From: Microvirga terrae
GTDB lineage: Bacteria; Pseudomonadota; Alphaproteobacteria; Rhizobiales; Beijerinckiaceae
DNA length: 64,000 nt
Reading direction: 5' to 3'
Assembly (NCBI RefSeq): GCF_013307435.2
Contig: NZ_CP102845.1
Location: 2,427,001-2,491,000 of the forward strand
Shown here: piece after piece, positions 50,048 through 58,868 of the stretch
Numbering within the stretch: position 1 is the stretch's first letter
Layout of the letters: every line of letters begins with the position of its first letter
Made by a program: the position numbers and the translations under genes
Notes under the pieces: model-generated
Database searches by the model: none
What the model saw: the letters and a program-made list of their open reading frames with translations, nothing else
What the model was told of the DNA's origin: nothing

Positions 50048-52708
50048 ATGGCGACCGGATCCCCGACCCGGACCACATGCCCCTATTGCGGCGTCGGCTG
50101 CGGCGTCGTGGCGACCCCGCAGCAGGACGGCACGGTCGCGATCAGGGGCGACGAGCAGCACCCGGCCAATTTCGGCCGCCTCTGCTCGAAGGGTTCGGCG
50201 CTGGGCGAGACGCTGGGCCTCGACGACCGGCTGCTTCGCCCTGAGATCGGCGGGCGGCGCGCCGACTGGAATGAAGCGCTCGAACTCGTGGCACGGCGGT
50301 TCTCGGAGACGATTGCCGCGCATGGCCCGGAATCGGTCGCGTTCTACGGCTCCGGCCAGCTCCTCACCGAGGATTATTATGTCGCCAACAAGCTGATGAA
50401 GGGCTTCATCGGCGCGGCCAATATCGACACCAACTCCCGGCTCTGCATGGCCTCGTCGGTCGCCGGTCACGTCCGCGCGTTCGGCTCCGACACCGTGCCC
50501 GGCACCTACGAGGATCTCGAGGAGGCCGATCTCGTCGTCCTCGTCGGCTCGAACATGACCTGGTGCCATCCCGTCCTGTTCCAGCGGCTCCTGGCGGCGC
50601 GCGAGCGGCGCGGCACGACGATCGTGGTGATCGATCCGCGCCGCACCGTGACCGCGGAGGCGGCCGATCTCCATCTGGCGATCGCGCCCAATTCCGATGG
50701 GGCGCTGTTCGCGGGTCTGCTCGACCATCTCGACCGGATCGGCCTGCGTGACGGCGATTACGTGGAGCGCCACACCTCGGGTCTCGACGCGGCCCTGTTG
50801 GCCGCGCGGGACTGCGGCTTTCCGGGCGCCCTTCAGGCCACACACCTTCCGCCTGAGCAGCTCCGCGAGTTCTACACGCTCTGGAGTCGCTCGGAGCGGG
50901 TCGTCACGGCCTATTCGCAAGGCGTGAACCAGTCGGTCGTCGGCACCGACAAGGTGAACGCCATCATCAACTGCCACCTGTTCACCGGCCGCATCGGGCG
51001 GCCCGGCATGGGGCCTTTCTCGCTGACCGGCCAGCCCAATGCCATGGGCGGGCGCGAGGTGGGAGGGCTCGCCAATATGCTGGCCGCGCATCTCGACATC
51101 AACCGCCCCGACCATCGCGAGCTGGTGCGGTCCTTCTGGGGCAGCCCCAGGATCGCCACCCGGCCCGGCCTGAAGGCCGTAGATCTCTTCCGGGCCGTCG
51201 GCGAGGGGCACGTCAAGGCACTCTGGATCATGGGCACCAATCCGGCCGATTCCATGCCCGATGCCGATGCCGTCCAGGAGGCCCTGCGCGCCTGTCCGTT
51301 CGTGGTCGTGAGCGACGTCGTGCGGACCGACACCACGCGCCATGCCCATGTCGTTCTGCCGGCCGCCGCCTGGGCGGAGAAGAGCGGCACGGTGACGAAT
51401 TCCGAGCGCCGCATCTCGCGCCAGCGCTCGTTTCTCAAGCCGCCGGGCGAAGCGCGGCCTGATTGGCGCATCGTCTGTGACGTGGCCGCCCGCATGGGCT
51501 TTTCCGAGGCATTCGATTATCAGTCCCCGGCGGAGATCTTCCGCGAACACGCGGCGCTGTCCGGCCTCGCGAACGACGGAACCCGCGATTTCGACATCTC
51601 GGCCTGCGCCGAGCTGAGCGAGAGCGCCTATGACGCGCTGGCGCCGTTCCAGTGGCCGCGCCGGGCAGGCGAGGCGCTCGACGGAATCACGACGCGCTTC
51701 TTCGCCGAGGGAAGATTCTACACGCCCGACCGGCGAGGGCGCTTCGTGCCGACGCAGATCGTGCTGCCGGAGGTGTCGGGGGATTTTCCGCTGATTCTCA
51801 ACACGGGCCGCATCCGCGATCAGTGGCACACGATGACGCGCACGGCGAAGACGCCGCGCCTGATGAGCCATTATGCGGAGAGCTTCTGCGAGATCCATCC
51901 CGACGATGCAGAGGATGCCGGCATCGGTCCCGCCGCCCTGGTGCGGATCGTCAGCCCTCAGGGAGCGGCCGTGGTGCGCGCGCTCGTGACCGAGCGCCAG
52001 CAGAAGGGCAGCATCTTCGTCCCCATGCACTGGACCGACCAGCACGCCGCGCAGGGACGCATCGGCTCGGCGGTTCTGCCGGCGGCGGATCCGGTCTCGG
52101 GTCAGCCCGGTCTCAAGTTCTCCCATGCGCGCATCGAGCCGTACGAGGTCGCCTGGTACGGCTTCGCGGTGGTGCGCAACAGGCCGGGGACGATCCCGGC
52201 GGAGTACTGGGCGATCGCCCGCGCCGAAGGGGGCTGGCGCATCGAGCTCGCCGGCACCGCGCCGGCGCAGGATTGGGCCGAATATGCCGCCGCTCTGATC
52301 GGCTGCGGCGAGAAGCCTGAAACGCTGTCCTACAGCGATCAGGACCAGGCGAGCTTCCGGCTCGCGACGTTCTCGGGTGACATTTTGCTCGGCGCGCTCT
52401 TCATCGCTCCGCAGCCGGTCGCCGTGTCGCGGACATGGGTGGTCGAGCACCTGGCAGCGTCAGACATCCGGGGTGCCGATCGGCTTCGCCTGCTGAGCGG
52501 ACGTCCCGGCGCCGACCAGTCGGATCCCGGTCCGATCGTCTGCGCGTGCTTCTCGGTCGGCGCGAACCAGATCGCGGCCGCCGTCGAGAACGGCGCCGCA
52601 AGCGTCGAGGCGGTTGGCGAGGCTCTCCGCGCGGGCACGAATTGCGGCTCCTGCCGCGTTGAAATCAGGAGGTTGATCGATGCTGCAGCCCTTAAGAAAG
52701 CCGTCTGA
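50048..52708 (+). CDS. nasA: Assimilatory nitrate reductase, catalytic subunit
   Basis: An 886-residue molybdenum enzyme reducing nitrate to nitrite. A [4Fe-4S] cluster is held by Cys11, Cys14, Cys18 and Cys46 (CPYCGVGC and LCSKG). Molybdopterin-guanine-dinucleotide domains follow, with the SSVAGHVRAFGSD segment after the cysteine of NSRLCMASS, GTNPADSMPDAD, and the C-terminal cofactor domain (LNTGRIRDQWHTMTRT). A BFD-like [2Fe-2S] domain closes the protein with Cys832, Cys834, Cys866 and Cys869, as in Klebsiella NasA. GAGGAGG precedes the start. Its end overlaps cysG by 29 bases. Confidence 0.96.
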   Translation: MATGSPTRTTCPYCGVGCGVVATPQQDGTVAIRGDEQHPANFGRLCSKGSALGETLGLDDRLLRPEIGGRRADWNEALELVARRFSETIAAHGPESVAFYGSGQLLTEDYYVANKLMKGFIGAANIDTNSRLCMASSVAGHVRAFGSDTVPGTYEDLEEADLVVLVGSNMTWCHPVLFQRLLAARERRGTTIVVIDPRRTVTAEAADLHLAIAPNSDGALFAGLLDHLDRIGLRDGDYVERHTSGLDAALLAARDCGFPGALQATHLPPEQLREFYTLWSRSERVVTAYSQGVNQSVVGTDKVNAIINCHLFTGRIGRPGMGPFSLTGQPNAMGGREVGGLANMLAAHLDINRPDHRELVRSFWGSPRIATRPGLKAVDLFRAVGEGHVKALWIMGTNPADSMPDADAVQEALRACPFVVVSDVVRTDTTRHAHVVLPAAAWAEKSGTVTNSERRISRQRSFLKPPGEARPDWRIVCDVAARMGFSEAFDYQSPAEIFREHAALSGLANDGTRDFDISACAELSESAYDALAPFQWPRRAGEALDGITTRFFAEGRFYTPDRRGRFVPTQIVLPEVSGDFPLILNTGRIRDQWHTMTRTAKTPRLMSHYAESFCEIHPDDAEDAGIGPAALVRIVSPQGAAVVRALVTERQQKGSIFVPMHWTDQHAAQGRIGSAVLPAADPVSGQPGLKFSHARIEPYEVAWYGFAVVRNRPGTIPAEYWAIARAEGGWRIELAGTAPAQDWAEYAAALIGCGEKPETLSYSDQDQASFRLATFSGDILLGALFIAPQPVAVSRTWVVEHLAASDIRGADRLRLLSGRPGADQSDPGPIVCACFSVGANQIAAAVENGAASVEAVGEALRAGTNCGSCRVEIRRLIDAAALKKAV

Positions 52709-54155
52709 AGCGGAGCCGGGCCGGCTCGGCCGGCTGGCCAAGCTGCCGGTCTTCTTCGACCTGAAGGATCGGCGCGCGGTGCTGGTCGGCGGCACGCCCG
52801 GCGCGGCCTGGAAGGCGGAGCTGCTCGCGGCTGCCGGCGCCCGCGTGGACATCTATGCCCTCGACCTTTCAGCCGAGATGGACGCCCTGCTCGCGCGCGG
52901 CGCGGCCGACGGCACGCTCGTGCTTCATCGCTACGCCTGGTCTGCGGCCATCCTGACGGATGCAGCGCTCGCGGTGGCCGATCTCGACGACGAGGACGAA
53001 GCGGAGACGTTCGCCGCCGCGGCACGCGCGGCCGGCATACCGGTCAATGTGGTCGACAAGCCCGGCCACTGCGATTTCCAGTTCGGATCGGTCGTCAACC
53101 GCTCGCCCGTGGTGATCGGCATCTCGACCGACGGCGCCGCGCCGATCCTCGGCCAGGCGATCCGCCGCAAGATCGAGACGCTGCTGCATCCCTCCGTGGC
53201 CTCCTGGGCGGCCCTCGCCAAGTACCTGCGCGAGCGCGTGATGGAGCATCTCGCGCCCGGCGCGGCGCGGCGTGCCTTCTGGGAGCGCTTCGCCGATCTC
53301 GCCTTCCGGGGCCGGTCACCGGACAGCTTCGGAACTAGCGTGGAGGCGGTGCTGGAGCAGATCGCCTCCGCGCCGGCGCCGAGAGTGGGGCGCGTGACGC
53401 TCGTGGGGGCAGGGCCCGGCGACGCCGAGCTGCTGACGCTCAAGGCCATGCGGGCGCTGCAATCGGCCGACGTCATCCTCTTCGACGATCTCGTGTCCGA
53501 GGACGTGCTGGAGCTCGCCCGCCGCGAGGCGAAGCGCCTCATGGTCGGCAAGCGGGGAGGACGCGCCTCCTGCGCGCAGGGTGACATCAACGACCTCATG
53601 ACCCGCCTGGCCCGCCAGGGAAAGCACGTGGTGCGGCTGAAATCCGGCGACCCGATGATCTTCGGCCGCGCCGGCGAGGAGATCGAGCATCTCGAGACGG
53701 CGGGCATTCCCGTCGACGTGGTGCCGGGGATCACGGCCGGCATCGCCCTGGCGTCCGCGCTCGGCGTGTCGCTCACCCATCGCGACATGGCGCAGTCGGT
53801 CCGTTTCGTGACGGGATGCGCGAAGACCGGAGCGCTGCCGGCCGGCCTCGACTGGCAGGGCCTCGCGGATCCGAACACCACGACAATCTTCTACATGGCC
53901 GGCGGCACCGCGGGCGCCATCGCCGATCGCCTGATCGCGGCGGGCTGCTCGCCGGGGCTGCCGGCCGTGATGGTGTCCAACGTGTCCCGCGGCGACGAAC
54001 GCTGGACGGGGGCTCTTGCCGATCTCGGCCGGGCGAGCGAGCGGCGCGATCCGTCGAAGCCCGTCATCGTCGGGATTGGCCGCGTGTTCATGCGGGCGGC
54101 AAAAACCGGTACGATGGGGCTCGGCCATCAGGCGGCGCTCGACGCGACCGCCTGA
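52680..54155 (+). CDS. cysG: Siroheme synthase (multifunctional CysG)
   Basis: A 491-residue trifunctional enzyme making siroheme from uroporphyrinogen III. The N-terminal dehydrogenase/ferrochelatase part has VLVGGTPGAAWKAELL for NAD and NVVDKPGHCDFQFGSVVNRSPVVIGISTDG. The C-terminal methyltransferase part (from about 235) has LVGAGPGDAELLTLKAM, VRLKSGDPMIFGRAGEE and VPGITAGIALAS. It supplies the cofactor for NirB. A strong AGGAGG lies before its start, inside the end of nasA. The nucleotide motif GGTPGAA differs somewhat from the common GGGxVA. Confidence 0.95.
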   Translation: MLQPLRKPSEAEPGRLGRLAKLPVFFDLKDRRAVLVGGTPGAAWKAELLAAAGARVDIYALDLSAEMDALLARGAADGTLVLHRYAWSAAILTDAALAVADLDDEDEAETFAAAARAAGIPVNVVDKPGHCDFQFGSVVNRSPVVIGISTDGAAPILGQAIRRKIETLLHPSVASWAALAKYLRERVMEHLAPGAARRAFWERFADLAFRGRSPDSFGTSVEAVLEQIASAPAPRVGRVTLVGAGPGDAELLTLKAMRALQSADVILFDDLVSEDVLELARREAKRLMVGKRGGRASCAQGDINDLMTRLARQGKHVVRLKSGDPMIFGRAGEEIEHLETAGIPVDVVPGITAGIALASALGVSLTHRDMAQSVRFVTGCAKTGALPAGLDWQGLADPNTTTIFYMAGGTAGAIADRLIAAGCSPGLPAVMVSNVSRGDERWTGALADLGRASERRDPSKPVIVGIGRVFMRAAKTGTMGLGHQAALDATA

Positions 54156-54176
54156 ACGGACCAGAGAGGCAGGATC

Positions 54177-55004
54177 ATGCTGGATGGACGCCGCATCGCC
54201 GTACCCGAGAGTCGGGAACTGGACCTGTTCACGCGGATGCTCGAACGGCATGGCGCGGTTGCGGTCCGTTGCCCGCTGGTGTCGATCCACGACGTGGAGG
54301 ACCCGGCTCCCGTCGACGCCTGGATCGACCGACTCGTCCAGGGCCAGCATGATTTCGTGGTCCTCTACACCGGGGAGGGCTTGTCTCGGCTTCTCGGCTT
54401 CGCGCGCCGCCGAGGCGTCGAAGCGGATGCGGTCGCCGCTTTGGGCCGGGCCTGTAAGGTCGCCCGCGGGCCCAAGCCGGCGAAAGTCCTGCGCGGCATC
54501 GGCCTCGCGCCCGACGTGATGGCCGAGGAGCCGACGACCGCCGGGCTGATGACAACCCTGTCGGGCCTCCCCGTCGCGGGCAAGCGCGTCGGCGTTCTGC
54601 TCTACCCGGGCGGCGAGGAGGCCTTGCCGGCCTTCCTCGAAGCCGCCGGCGCGGCGGTCGATCCGGTCCTGAGCTATCGCTATGCCTCGGACGAGGAGGA
54701 CGAACGGGTCCTGGCGTTCATCGGGGAGCTCGCCTCGGGCACCGTCGACCTGATCGCCTTCACGAGTTCGGCCCAGGTGCGGCGGCTCAAGGAGGTGGCG
54801 CGGCGGTTCGGCAGGGACGCGGACCTCGATGCGGCCATGCATCGGACCCTGATCGCCGCCGTCGGGCCGGTCACGGCGGAAGCGGTCGAGACGGCGGGCT
54901 GGCCCGTCGGGGCGATGCCGCAGGACAGCTATCATCTCAAGCCGCTGGTGATGGCCTTCGGCCGGAGATTGTCGCAATCCGACGGCGTCAGCGCGCCTGT
55001 GTGA
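54177..55004 (+). CDS. hemD: Uroporphyrinogen-III synthase family protein
   Basis: A 275-residue protein of the HemD fold. The two-domain alternation is visible (RRIAVPESRELDLFTRMLERHGAVAVRCPLV, then DFVVLYTGEGLSRLL, and AFTSSAQVRRLKEVA, VGPVTAEAVETAGW). It would make the uroporphyrinogen III that CysG converts to siroheme. It follows cysG by 21 bases. Such operon-linked copies are often a second paralog beside the housekeeping hemD; that cannot be checked here. Its stop overlaps the convergent epimerase-like gene by 17 bases. Confidence 0.9.
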   Translation: MLDGRRIAVPESRELDLFTRMLERHGAVAVRCPLVSIHDVEDPAPVDAWIDRLVQGQHDFVVLYTGEGLSRLLGFARRRGVEADAVAALGRACKVARGPKPAKVLRGIGLAPDVMAEEPTTAGLMTTLSGLPVAGKRVGVLLYPGGEEALPAFLEAAGAAVDPVLSYRYASDEEDERVLAFIGELASGTVDLIAFTSSAQVRRLKEVARRFGRDADLDAAMHRTLIAAVGPVTAEAVETAGWPVGAMPQDSYHLKPLVMAFGRRLSQSDGVSAPV

Positions 55005-55872
55005 TCCCGTCGCCTGCCTGGAGCAGAGCCTTCAGACCTTCCCGGTAGGTGGGATGACGTAGAACCACCCCGAGCTCTGTCTTGATGCGCGTGTTCCTCA
55101 CGCGCTTGTTGTCCGAGTAGAAGGAGCGCGCCATCGGGGTCTGGTCGGCGTCTTCGAACGGCACCTCCGGGGGCGGCTCGCGTCCGAGCAGTTCCGCCGC
55201 ATGGGCGATGACGTCCTGCGGAGGACCCGGCTCGTCGTCCGCGACATTGTAGATCGCGTTCCGGTGCGGGCGCTCGATGGAGGCCATCAGCACCTGGGCG
55301 ATATCGGCCGTGTGGATGCGGTTGAAGACCTGACCCTTCTTGACGATCCGCTTGGCGCTGCCGTCGGCGATCTTCACCAGGGCGTTGCGGCCCGGCCCAT
55401 AGATGCCAGCGAGGCGAAACACCTGCACGGCGAACGGAGCGCTCTGGCCGAGAGCCAGCCATTGCCCCTCGGCCGCGATGCGGTGGCGCGAGCGGACCGT
55501 GGCGGGATTGGGCGGCGTCGTCTCGTCCACCCAGGCGCCGTCCGCATCGCCATAGACGCCGACGGTGGACAGGTAGCCGACCCAGCGCAGGTTCGGCGCC
55601 GCCGCGATGGCCTGAGAAAAGTGCTCCAGCACTGGATCCGTCTCGCCCGATGGCGGAATCGAGACGAGAAGCGCATCGGCCCGGGCGATCCGATCCAGGA
55701 TGCCGGGATCGAAGTCGGCGCCGTCGAACCGGTAAGCCTGGAAGCCGTCCCCCGCGATGGCCCGAACCTTCTCCGGCGACCGGACGGTGCCACCGACTTC
55801 TGCGAAGCGGTCGCGGTAAAGGCCGATGAACTGGCGGACGGAATAACCGAGACCGAAAACGAACAGATTCAT
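54988..55872 (-). CDS. NAD-dependent epimerase/dehydratase-like protein (extended SDR, YeeZ-like)
   Basis: A 294-residue Rossmann protein. It begins MNLFVFGLGYSVRQFIG, a nucleotide-binding motif of the GxGYxA type, and has YLSTVGVYGDADGAWVDET with the catalytic Ser/Tyr region and RLAGIYGPGRNAL, as in atypical and extended SDRs annotated as YeeZ or NAD-dependent epimerase. Its substrate is unknown. The start at 55872 removes about 105 upstream residues of unrelated sequence; no strong ribosome site is visible. It is convergent with hemD and shares 17 bases with it. Confidence 0.85.
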   Translation of the reverse strand: MNLFVFGLGYSVRQFIGLYRDRFAEVGGTVRSPEKVRAIAGDGFQAYRFDGADFDPGILDRIARADALLVSIPPSGETDPVLEHFSQAIAAAPNLRWVGYLSTVGVYGDADGAWVDETTPPNPATVRSRHRIAAEGQWLALGQSAPFAVQVFRLAGIYGPGRNALVKIADGSAKRIVKKGQVFNRIHTADIAQVLMASIERPHRNAIYNVADDEPGPPQDVIAHAAELLGREPPPEVPFEDADQTPMARSFYSDNKRVRNTRIKTELGVVLRHPTYREGLKALLQAGDGITQAR

Positions 55873-56265
55873 GAGATGAATAAGTGTTGCCATGCAAGGG
55901 GTCGTCGGTCGGACCCTAGCGCGACCGGGCAGACCCGGCAATCGCCCGCCCGACGGGTCGGCGTGACCTGGAACCCGGAGCCACCGGCTTGACCCACCTG
56001 TCATGGCCGGCCCTGTGGCGGCCATCCCGATCCGATGAAGCGCGGCGCTTCCGACAACCGGGATCACCGGGACAAGCCCGGTGATGACGGAGAGAGACGA
56101 AGACAACCCCGCAGAATTCGTGACCGTTCTTCCGTTCCCCGACCCCGACTTTTCGACGGCTTGATCAGGGCGGGTCGTCCGGGCCATAACGGGCAGCCGA
56201 AACAGGCCGGGCTGTCATCGGTCGAGCGGCTCTGCTCCCATCGAACTCCGGCATGGAGGCGATCC
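55873..56265. other. Gap between epimerase-like gene and M20 amidohydrolase
   Basis: A 393-base gap between divergent genes. It holds one copy of an 89-base composite palindromic repeat at 56000-56088. The rest shows no gene; the open frame through it lacks protein-like composition. Confidence 0.6.
56000..56088. repeat. 89-base composite palindromic repeat, copy 1
   Basis: Two hairpin units in opposite orientation. The left unit begins GTCATGGCCGGC and pairs with GCGGCCAT. The right unit reads CGGGATCACCGGG, ACAAG, CCCGGTGATGAC. A linker containing GAAGCGC and GCGCTTC joins them. The same architecture and exactly the same length occur at 57471-57559. It resembles the intergenic palindromic repeats common in Hyphomicrobiales genomes. 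Confidence 0.75.
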
Positions 56266-57414
56266 ATGGTTTTGACCAACGAGGACATGGTCGATCTGGT
56301 GGCTTTTCGGCGAAAGCTCCATCGCATGCCCGAACTCTCCCGCGAGGAGGTTCAGACGGCTGGCAGCGTGCGGGCATTCCTGGCGCCGACGCGTCCGGAC
56401 CGGATCATCTCCGGGCTCGGAGGGCATGGCATCGCGGCGGTCTACGAGGGCAGGGAACCGGGCCCGACCATCCTGATTCGCTCGGAGCTCGATGGGCTGC
56501 CGATCGAGGAAATCTCCGATGCGCCCCACCGCTCGGCCACGCCCGGCAAGGGACATCTGTGCGGGCATGACGGACATACGGCGATCCTCGCCGGTCTCGC
56601 ACGCGCGCTCGGACGCCAGCGGCCGCAGCGCGGCCGGGCCGTCCTGCTGTTCCAGCCGGCCGAGGAGGACGGCTCCGGAGCCGCCGCCGTCGTGGCCGAC
56701 CCGCGCTTTCGCGAGATCAGCCCTGATTTCTCATTCGCCCTGCACAATCTCCCCGGGCTGCCCTTCGGGCATGTCGCGTTGGCGGAAGGGCCGGTCAATT
56801 GCGCGTCGCGAGGCATGCGCATCGTCCTGAACGGCAAGACCGCCCATGCGTCGATGCCGGAGACCGGCCTGTCGCCCGTGCCTGTGGTGGCCGAGCTGAT
56901 GCCGGCGCTCACGGCGCTCGGTCATGGCGGTCCGCTGGACAACGACTTCGCGATGGTCACCGTCACCCATGTAAAGATCGGCGAGCCGGCTTTCGGCGTC
57001 GCCCCGGCACGGGCCGAGATCTGGGCGACCCTGCGCACGATGACCGATGCCGGCATGGAGGATCTGTGCGTGAGCGCCGAACATCTCGTCCTGAGCGCCG
57101 CCCGCAACCGGGGGCTCAGCGTCGAGATCTCCCACGACGACATCTTCCAGCATTGCGAGAACGCACCGGAGGCCGTGGCCCATCTCCGCCGCGCGCTGGA
57201 CGAAGAGGGCGTGCCGCATGACGAGGGTGAGCTTCCGCTGCGGGCCTCCGAGGATTTCGGACGCTTCGGCCAGAGGGCGCCGGCGGCCATGTTCTTCCTC
57301 GGGGCCGGCAAGGATTACCCGAGCCTGCACAACCCCGATTACGATTTCCCCGACGACCTGATCGGGATCGGCGCGCGCGTGTTCATGCGGACATTGCGGA
57401 ATCTGCTCGGATAG
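56266..57414 (+). CDS. M20-family amidohydrolase (peptidase M20D, hippurate-hydrolase-like)
   Basis: A 382-residue metallohydrolase. It starts MVLTNEDMVDLVAFRRKLHRMPELSREE, a typical M20D opening, and has the ligand motif GHLCGHDGHTAIL, FQPAEEDGSGA, the HNLPGLPFG segment and a C-terminal SEDFGRFGQ with the last ligand. It would cleave N-acyl amino acids or similar amides. GGAGG precedes the ATG at 56266, eleven bases away. It stands alone between the two palindromic repeats, with no operon partner. Confidence 0.92.
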   Translation: MVLTNEDMVDLVAFRRKLHRMPELSREEVQTAGSVRAFLAPTRPDRIISGLGGHGIAAVYEGREPGPTILIRSELDGLPIEEISDAPHRSATPGKGHLCGHDGHTAILAGLARALGRQRPQRGRAVLLFQPAEEDGSGAAAVVADPRFREISPDFSFALHNLPGLPFGHVALAEGPVNCASRGMRIVLNGKTAHASMPETGLSPVPVVAELMPALTALGHGGPLDNDFAMVTVTHVKIGEPAFGVAPARAEIWATLRTMTDAGMEDLCVSAEHLVLSAARNRGLSVEISHDDIFQHCENAPEAVAHLRRALDEEGVPHDEGELPLRASEDFGRFGQRAPAAMFFLGAGKDYPSLHNPDYDFPDDLIGIGARVFMRTLRNLLG

Positions 57415-57470
57415 GTTGGGCGCGGGGCTGGTGCGAGTGTCATGCGCTGAGCCGATGCATTCCTTCCCAC

Positions 57471-57559
57471 GTCATCACCGGCCTTTTGCCGGTGATCTCG
57501 ATACGGTGAGGCGCAGTGCTTCAAACAATCGGGATGGCCGGCACAAGGCCGGCCATGAC
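57471..57559. repeat. 89-base composite palindromic repeat, copy 2
   Basis: The left unit reads GTCATCACCGGC, CTTTT, GCCGGTGAT. The right unit reads CGGGATGGCCGGC, ACAAG, GCCGGCCATGAC. The linker includes GCAGTGCTTCAAACAAT, matching GCGCTTCCGACAAC of copy 1. Compensating base changes keep the stems paired in both copies. It lies between the M20 and uxuA stops, so it may also serve as a bidirectional terminator. Confidence 0.75.
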
Positions 57560-57603
57560 GTCGAAGGGGCGGTTCCAGATATGGTGGGGTGAAGACGAAA
57601 ACC

Positions 57604-58800
57604 CTAAAGCGGCAGACCGCGCAGGGCCGAGACCGCCTGCATGACGCCGCGCAGCTCGGCCAGCCCTCTCATCCGGCCGATGATCGGATAGCCCGGATGG
57701 GTGGGACGGCCCACGTCGTCGAGAAGCTCGTGCCCGTGGTCCGGTCGCATCGGAATGCGCCAGTGCGGATGACCGGCAACCTTGCGGCGCTTCTGCTCCT
57801 CGAGCAGCACCGTCACGAGGGCCACCATGTCGGTGTCGCCGCCCAGGTGATCGGCCTCCATGAAGGAGCCGTCGGGATCCTTGGCCACGTTGCGCAGATG
57901 CGCGAACCAGATCCGGTCCGAGAAGCGCTTCGCAATGGCCGGAACGTCGTTGACCGGATTGGCTCCGAGCGACCCGCTGCAGAGCGTGAGGCCGTTCGCC
58001 GGCGCATCGACAGCATCCAGGATGAAGGCGATGTCGTCCGCGTTGGACACGATGCGCGGCAGGCCCATGAGCGGGCGCGGCGGATCGTCGGGATGGATGC
58101 ACATGCGGATCCCCACCTCTTCGGCGGTCGGGATCACCTCGCGCAGGAAGCGGGCCAGGTTCTCGCGAAGGGCCGCGGCGTCGATGTCCCGGTAGCGGTC
58201 GAGCATGACGCGCAGGCCCGGAACGTCGTAGCGGTCATAGGCACCGGGCAGACCCGCCATGATGTTCGAGAGGAGCTTGCGTCGGTCGGCTTCCGACGAG
58301 CGGAGATGCCATTCCTTCGCGCGCGTCAGCACGTCCGCCGAATAATCCGCCTCCGCGCCGGGACGCTCCAGCATGTAGCAGTCGAAGGCTGCGAATTCAT
58401 GGATGTTGAAGCGCAGGGCCGTGCCGCCGCCCGGAAGCGGGTAGGCGAGTTCGGTGCGGGTCCAGTCGACCACGGGCATGAAATTGTAGCAGATCGTCGT
58501 GACGCCGCATTGCGCGAGGTTGCGCATGGACTGGCGGTAATGGTCGAACAGGGACGTCAGGTCGCCTTCGCCGATCTTGATGCGCTCGTGGATCGGCAGG
58601 CTCTCGACCACGCTCCAGCGCAATCCGAGCGACGGATCGGCGGCGATGAGCGCTTTACGCTTCTCGATCTCCTCGACGCTCCAGATCACCCCATAAGGGA
58701 TCTGATGCAGGGCCGTGACGATCCCGGTCGCGCCGGTCTGCCGGATGTGGGACAATTGAACGACATCGTCGGGGCCGAACCAGCGCCAGGTCTGTTCCAT
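57604..58800 (-). CDS. uxuA: Mannonate dehydratase
   Basis: A 398-residue TIM-barrel enzyme that converts D-mannonate to 2-keto-3-deoxygluconate in hexuronate breakdown. It begins MEQTWRWFGPDDVVQLSHIRQTGATGIVTALH and has CIHPDDPPRPLMGLPRIVS with metal ligands, LCSGSLGA, VWFAHLRN-like IWFAHLRNV, and the end-region RPDHGHELLDD. All are typical of UxuA. The regulator gene lies 68 bases upstream on the same strand, and uxaC is divergent beyond it. Confidence 0.95.
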   Translation of the reverse strand: MEQTWRWFGPDDVVQLSHIRQTGATGIVTALHQIPYGVIWSVEEIEKRKALIAADPSLGLRWSVVESLPIHERIKIGEGDLTSLFDHYRQSMRNLAQCGVTTICYNFMPVVDWTRTELAYPLPGGGTALRFNIHEFAAFDCYMLERPGAEADYSADVLTRAKEWHLRSSEADRRKLLSNIMAGLPGAYDRYDVPGLRVMLDRYRDIDAAALRENLARFLREVIPTAEEVGIRMCIHPDDPPRPLMGLPRIVSNADDIAFILDAVDAPANGLTLCSGSLGANPVNDVPAIAKRFSDRIWFAHLRNVAKDPDGSFMEADHLGGDTDMVALVTVLLEEQKRRKVAGHPHWRIPMRPDHGHELLDDVGRPTHPGYPIIGRMRGLAELRGVMQAVSALRGLPL

Positions 58801-58868
58801 GCTTGCCTCTCAAGGGTGGGGCCGAACGGGGGCGTCGGCCGAGGGGGCGAATTCTTGTCTGGAAGCGG

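Noticed and set aside
49583..52450. Long minus-strand open frame opposite nirD and nasA
   Set aside because: Antisense shadow of well-identified genes; no recognisable domain and atypical residue composition.
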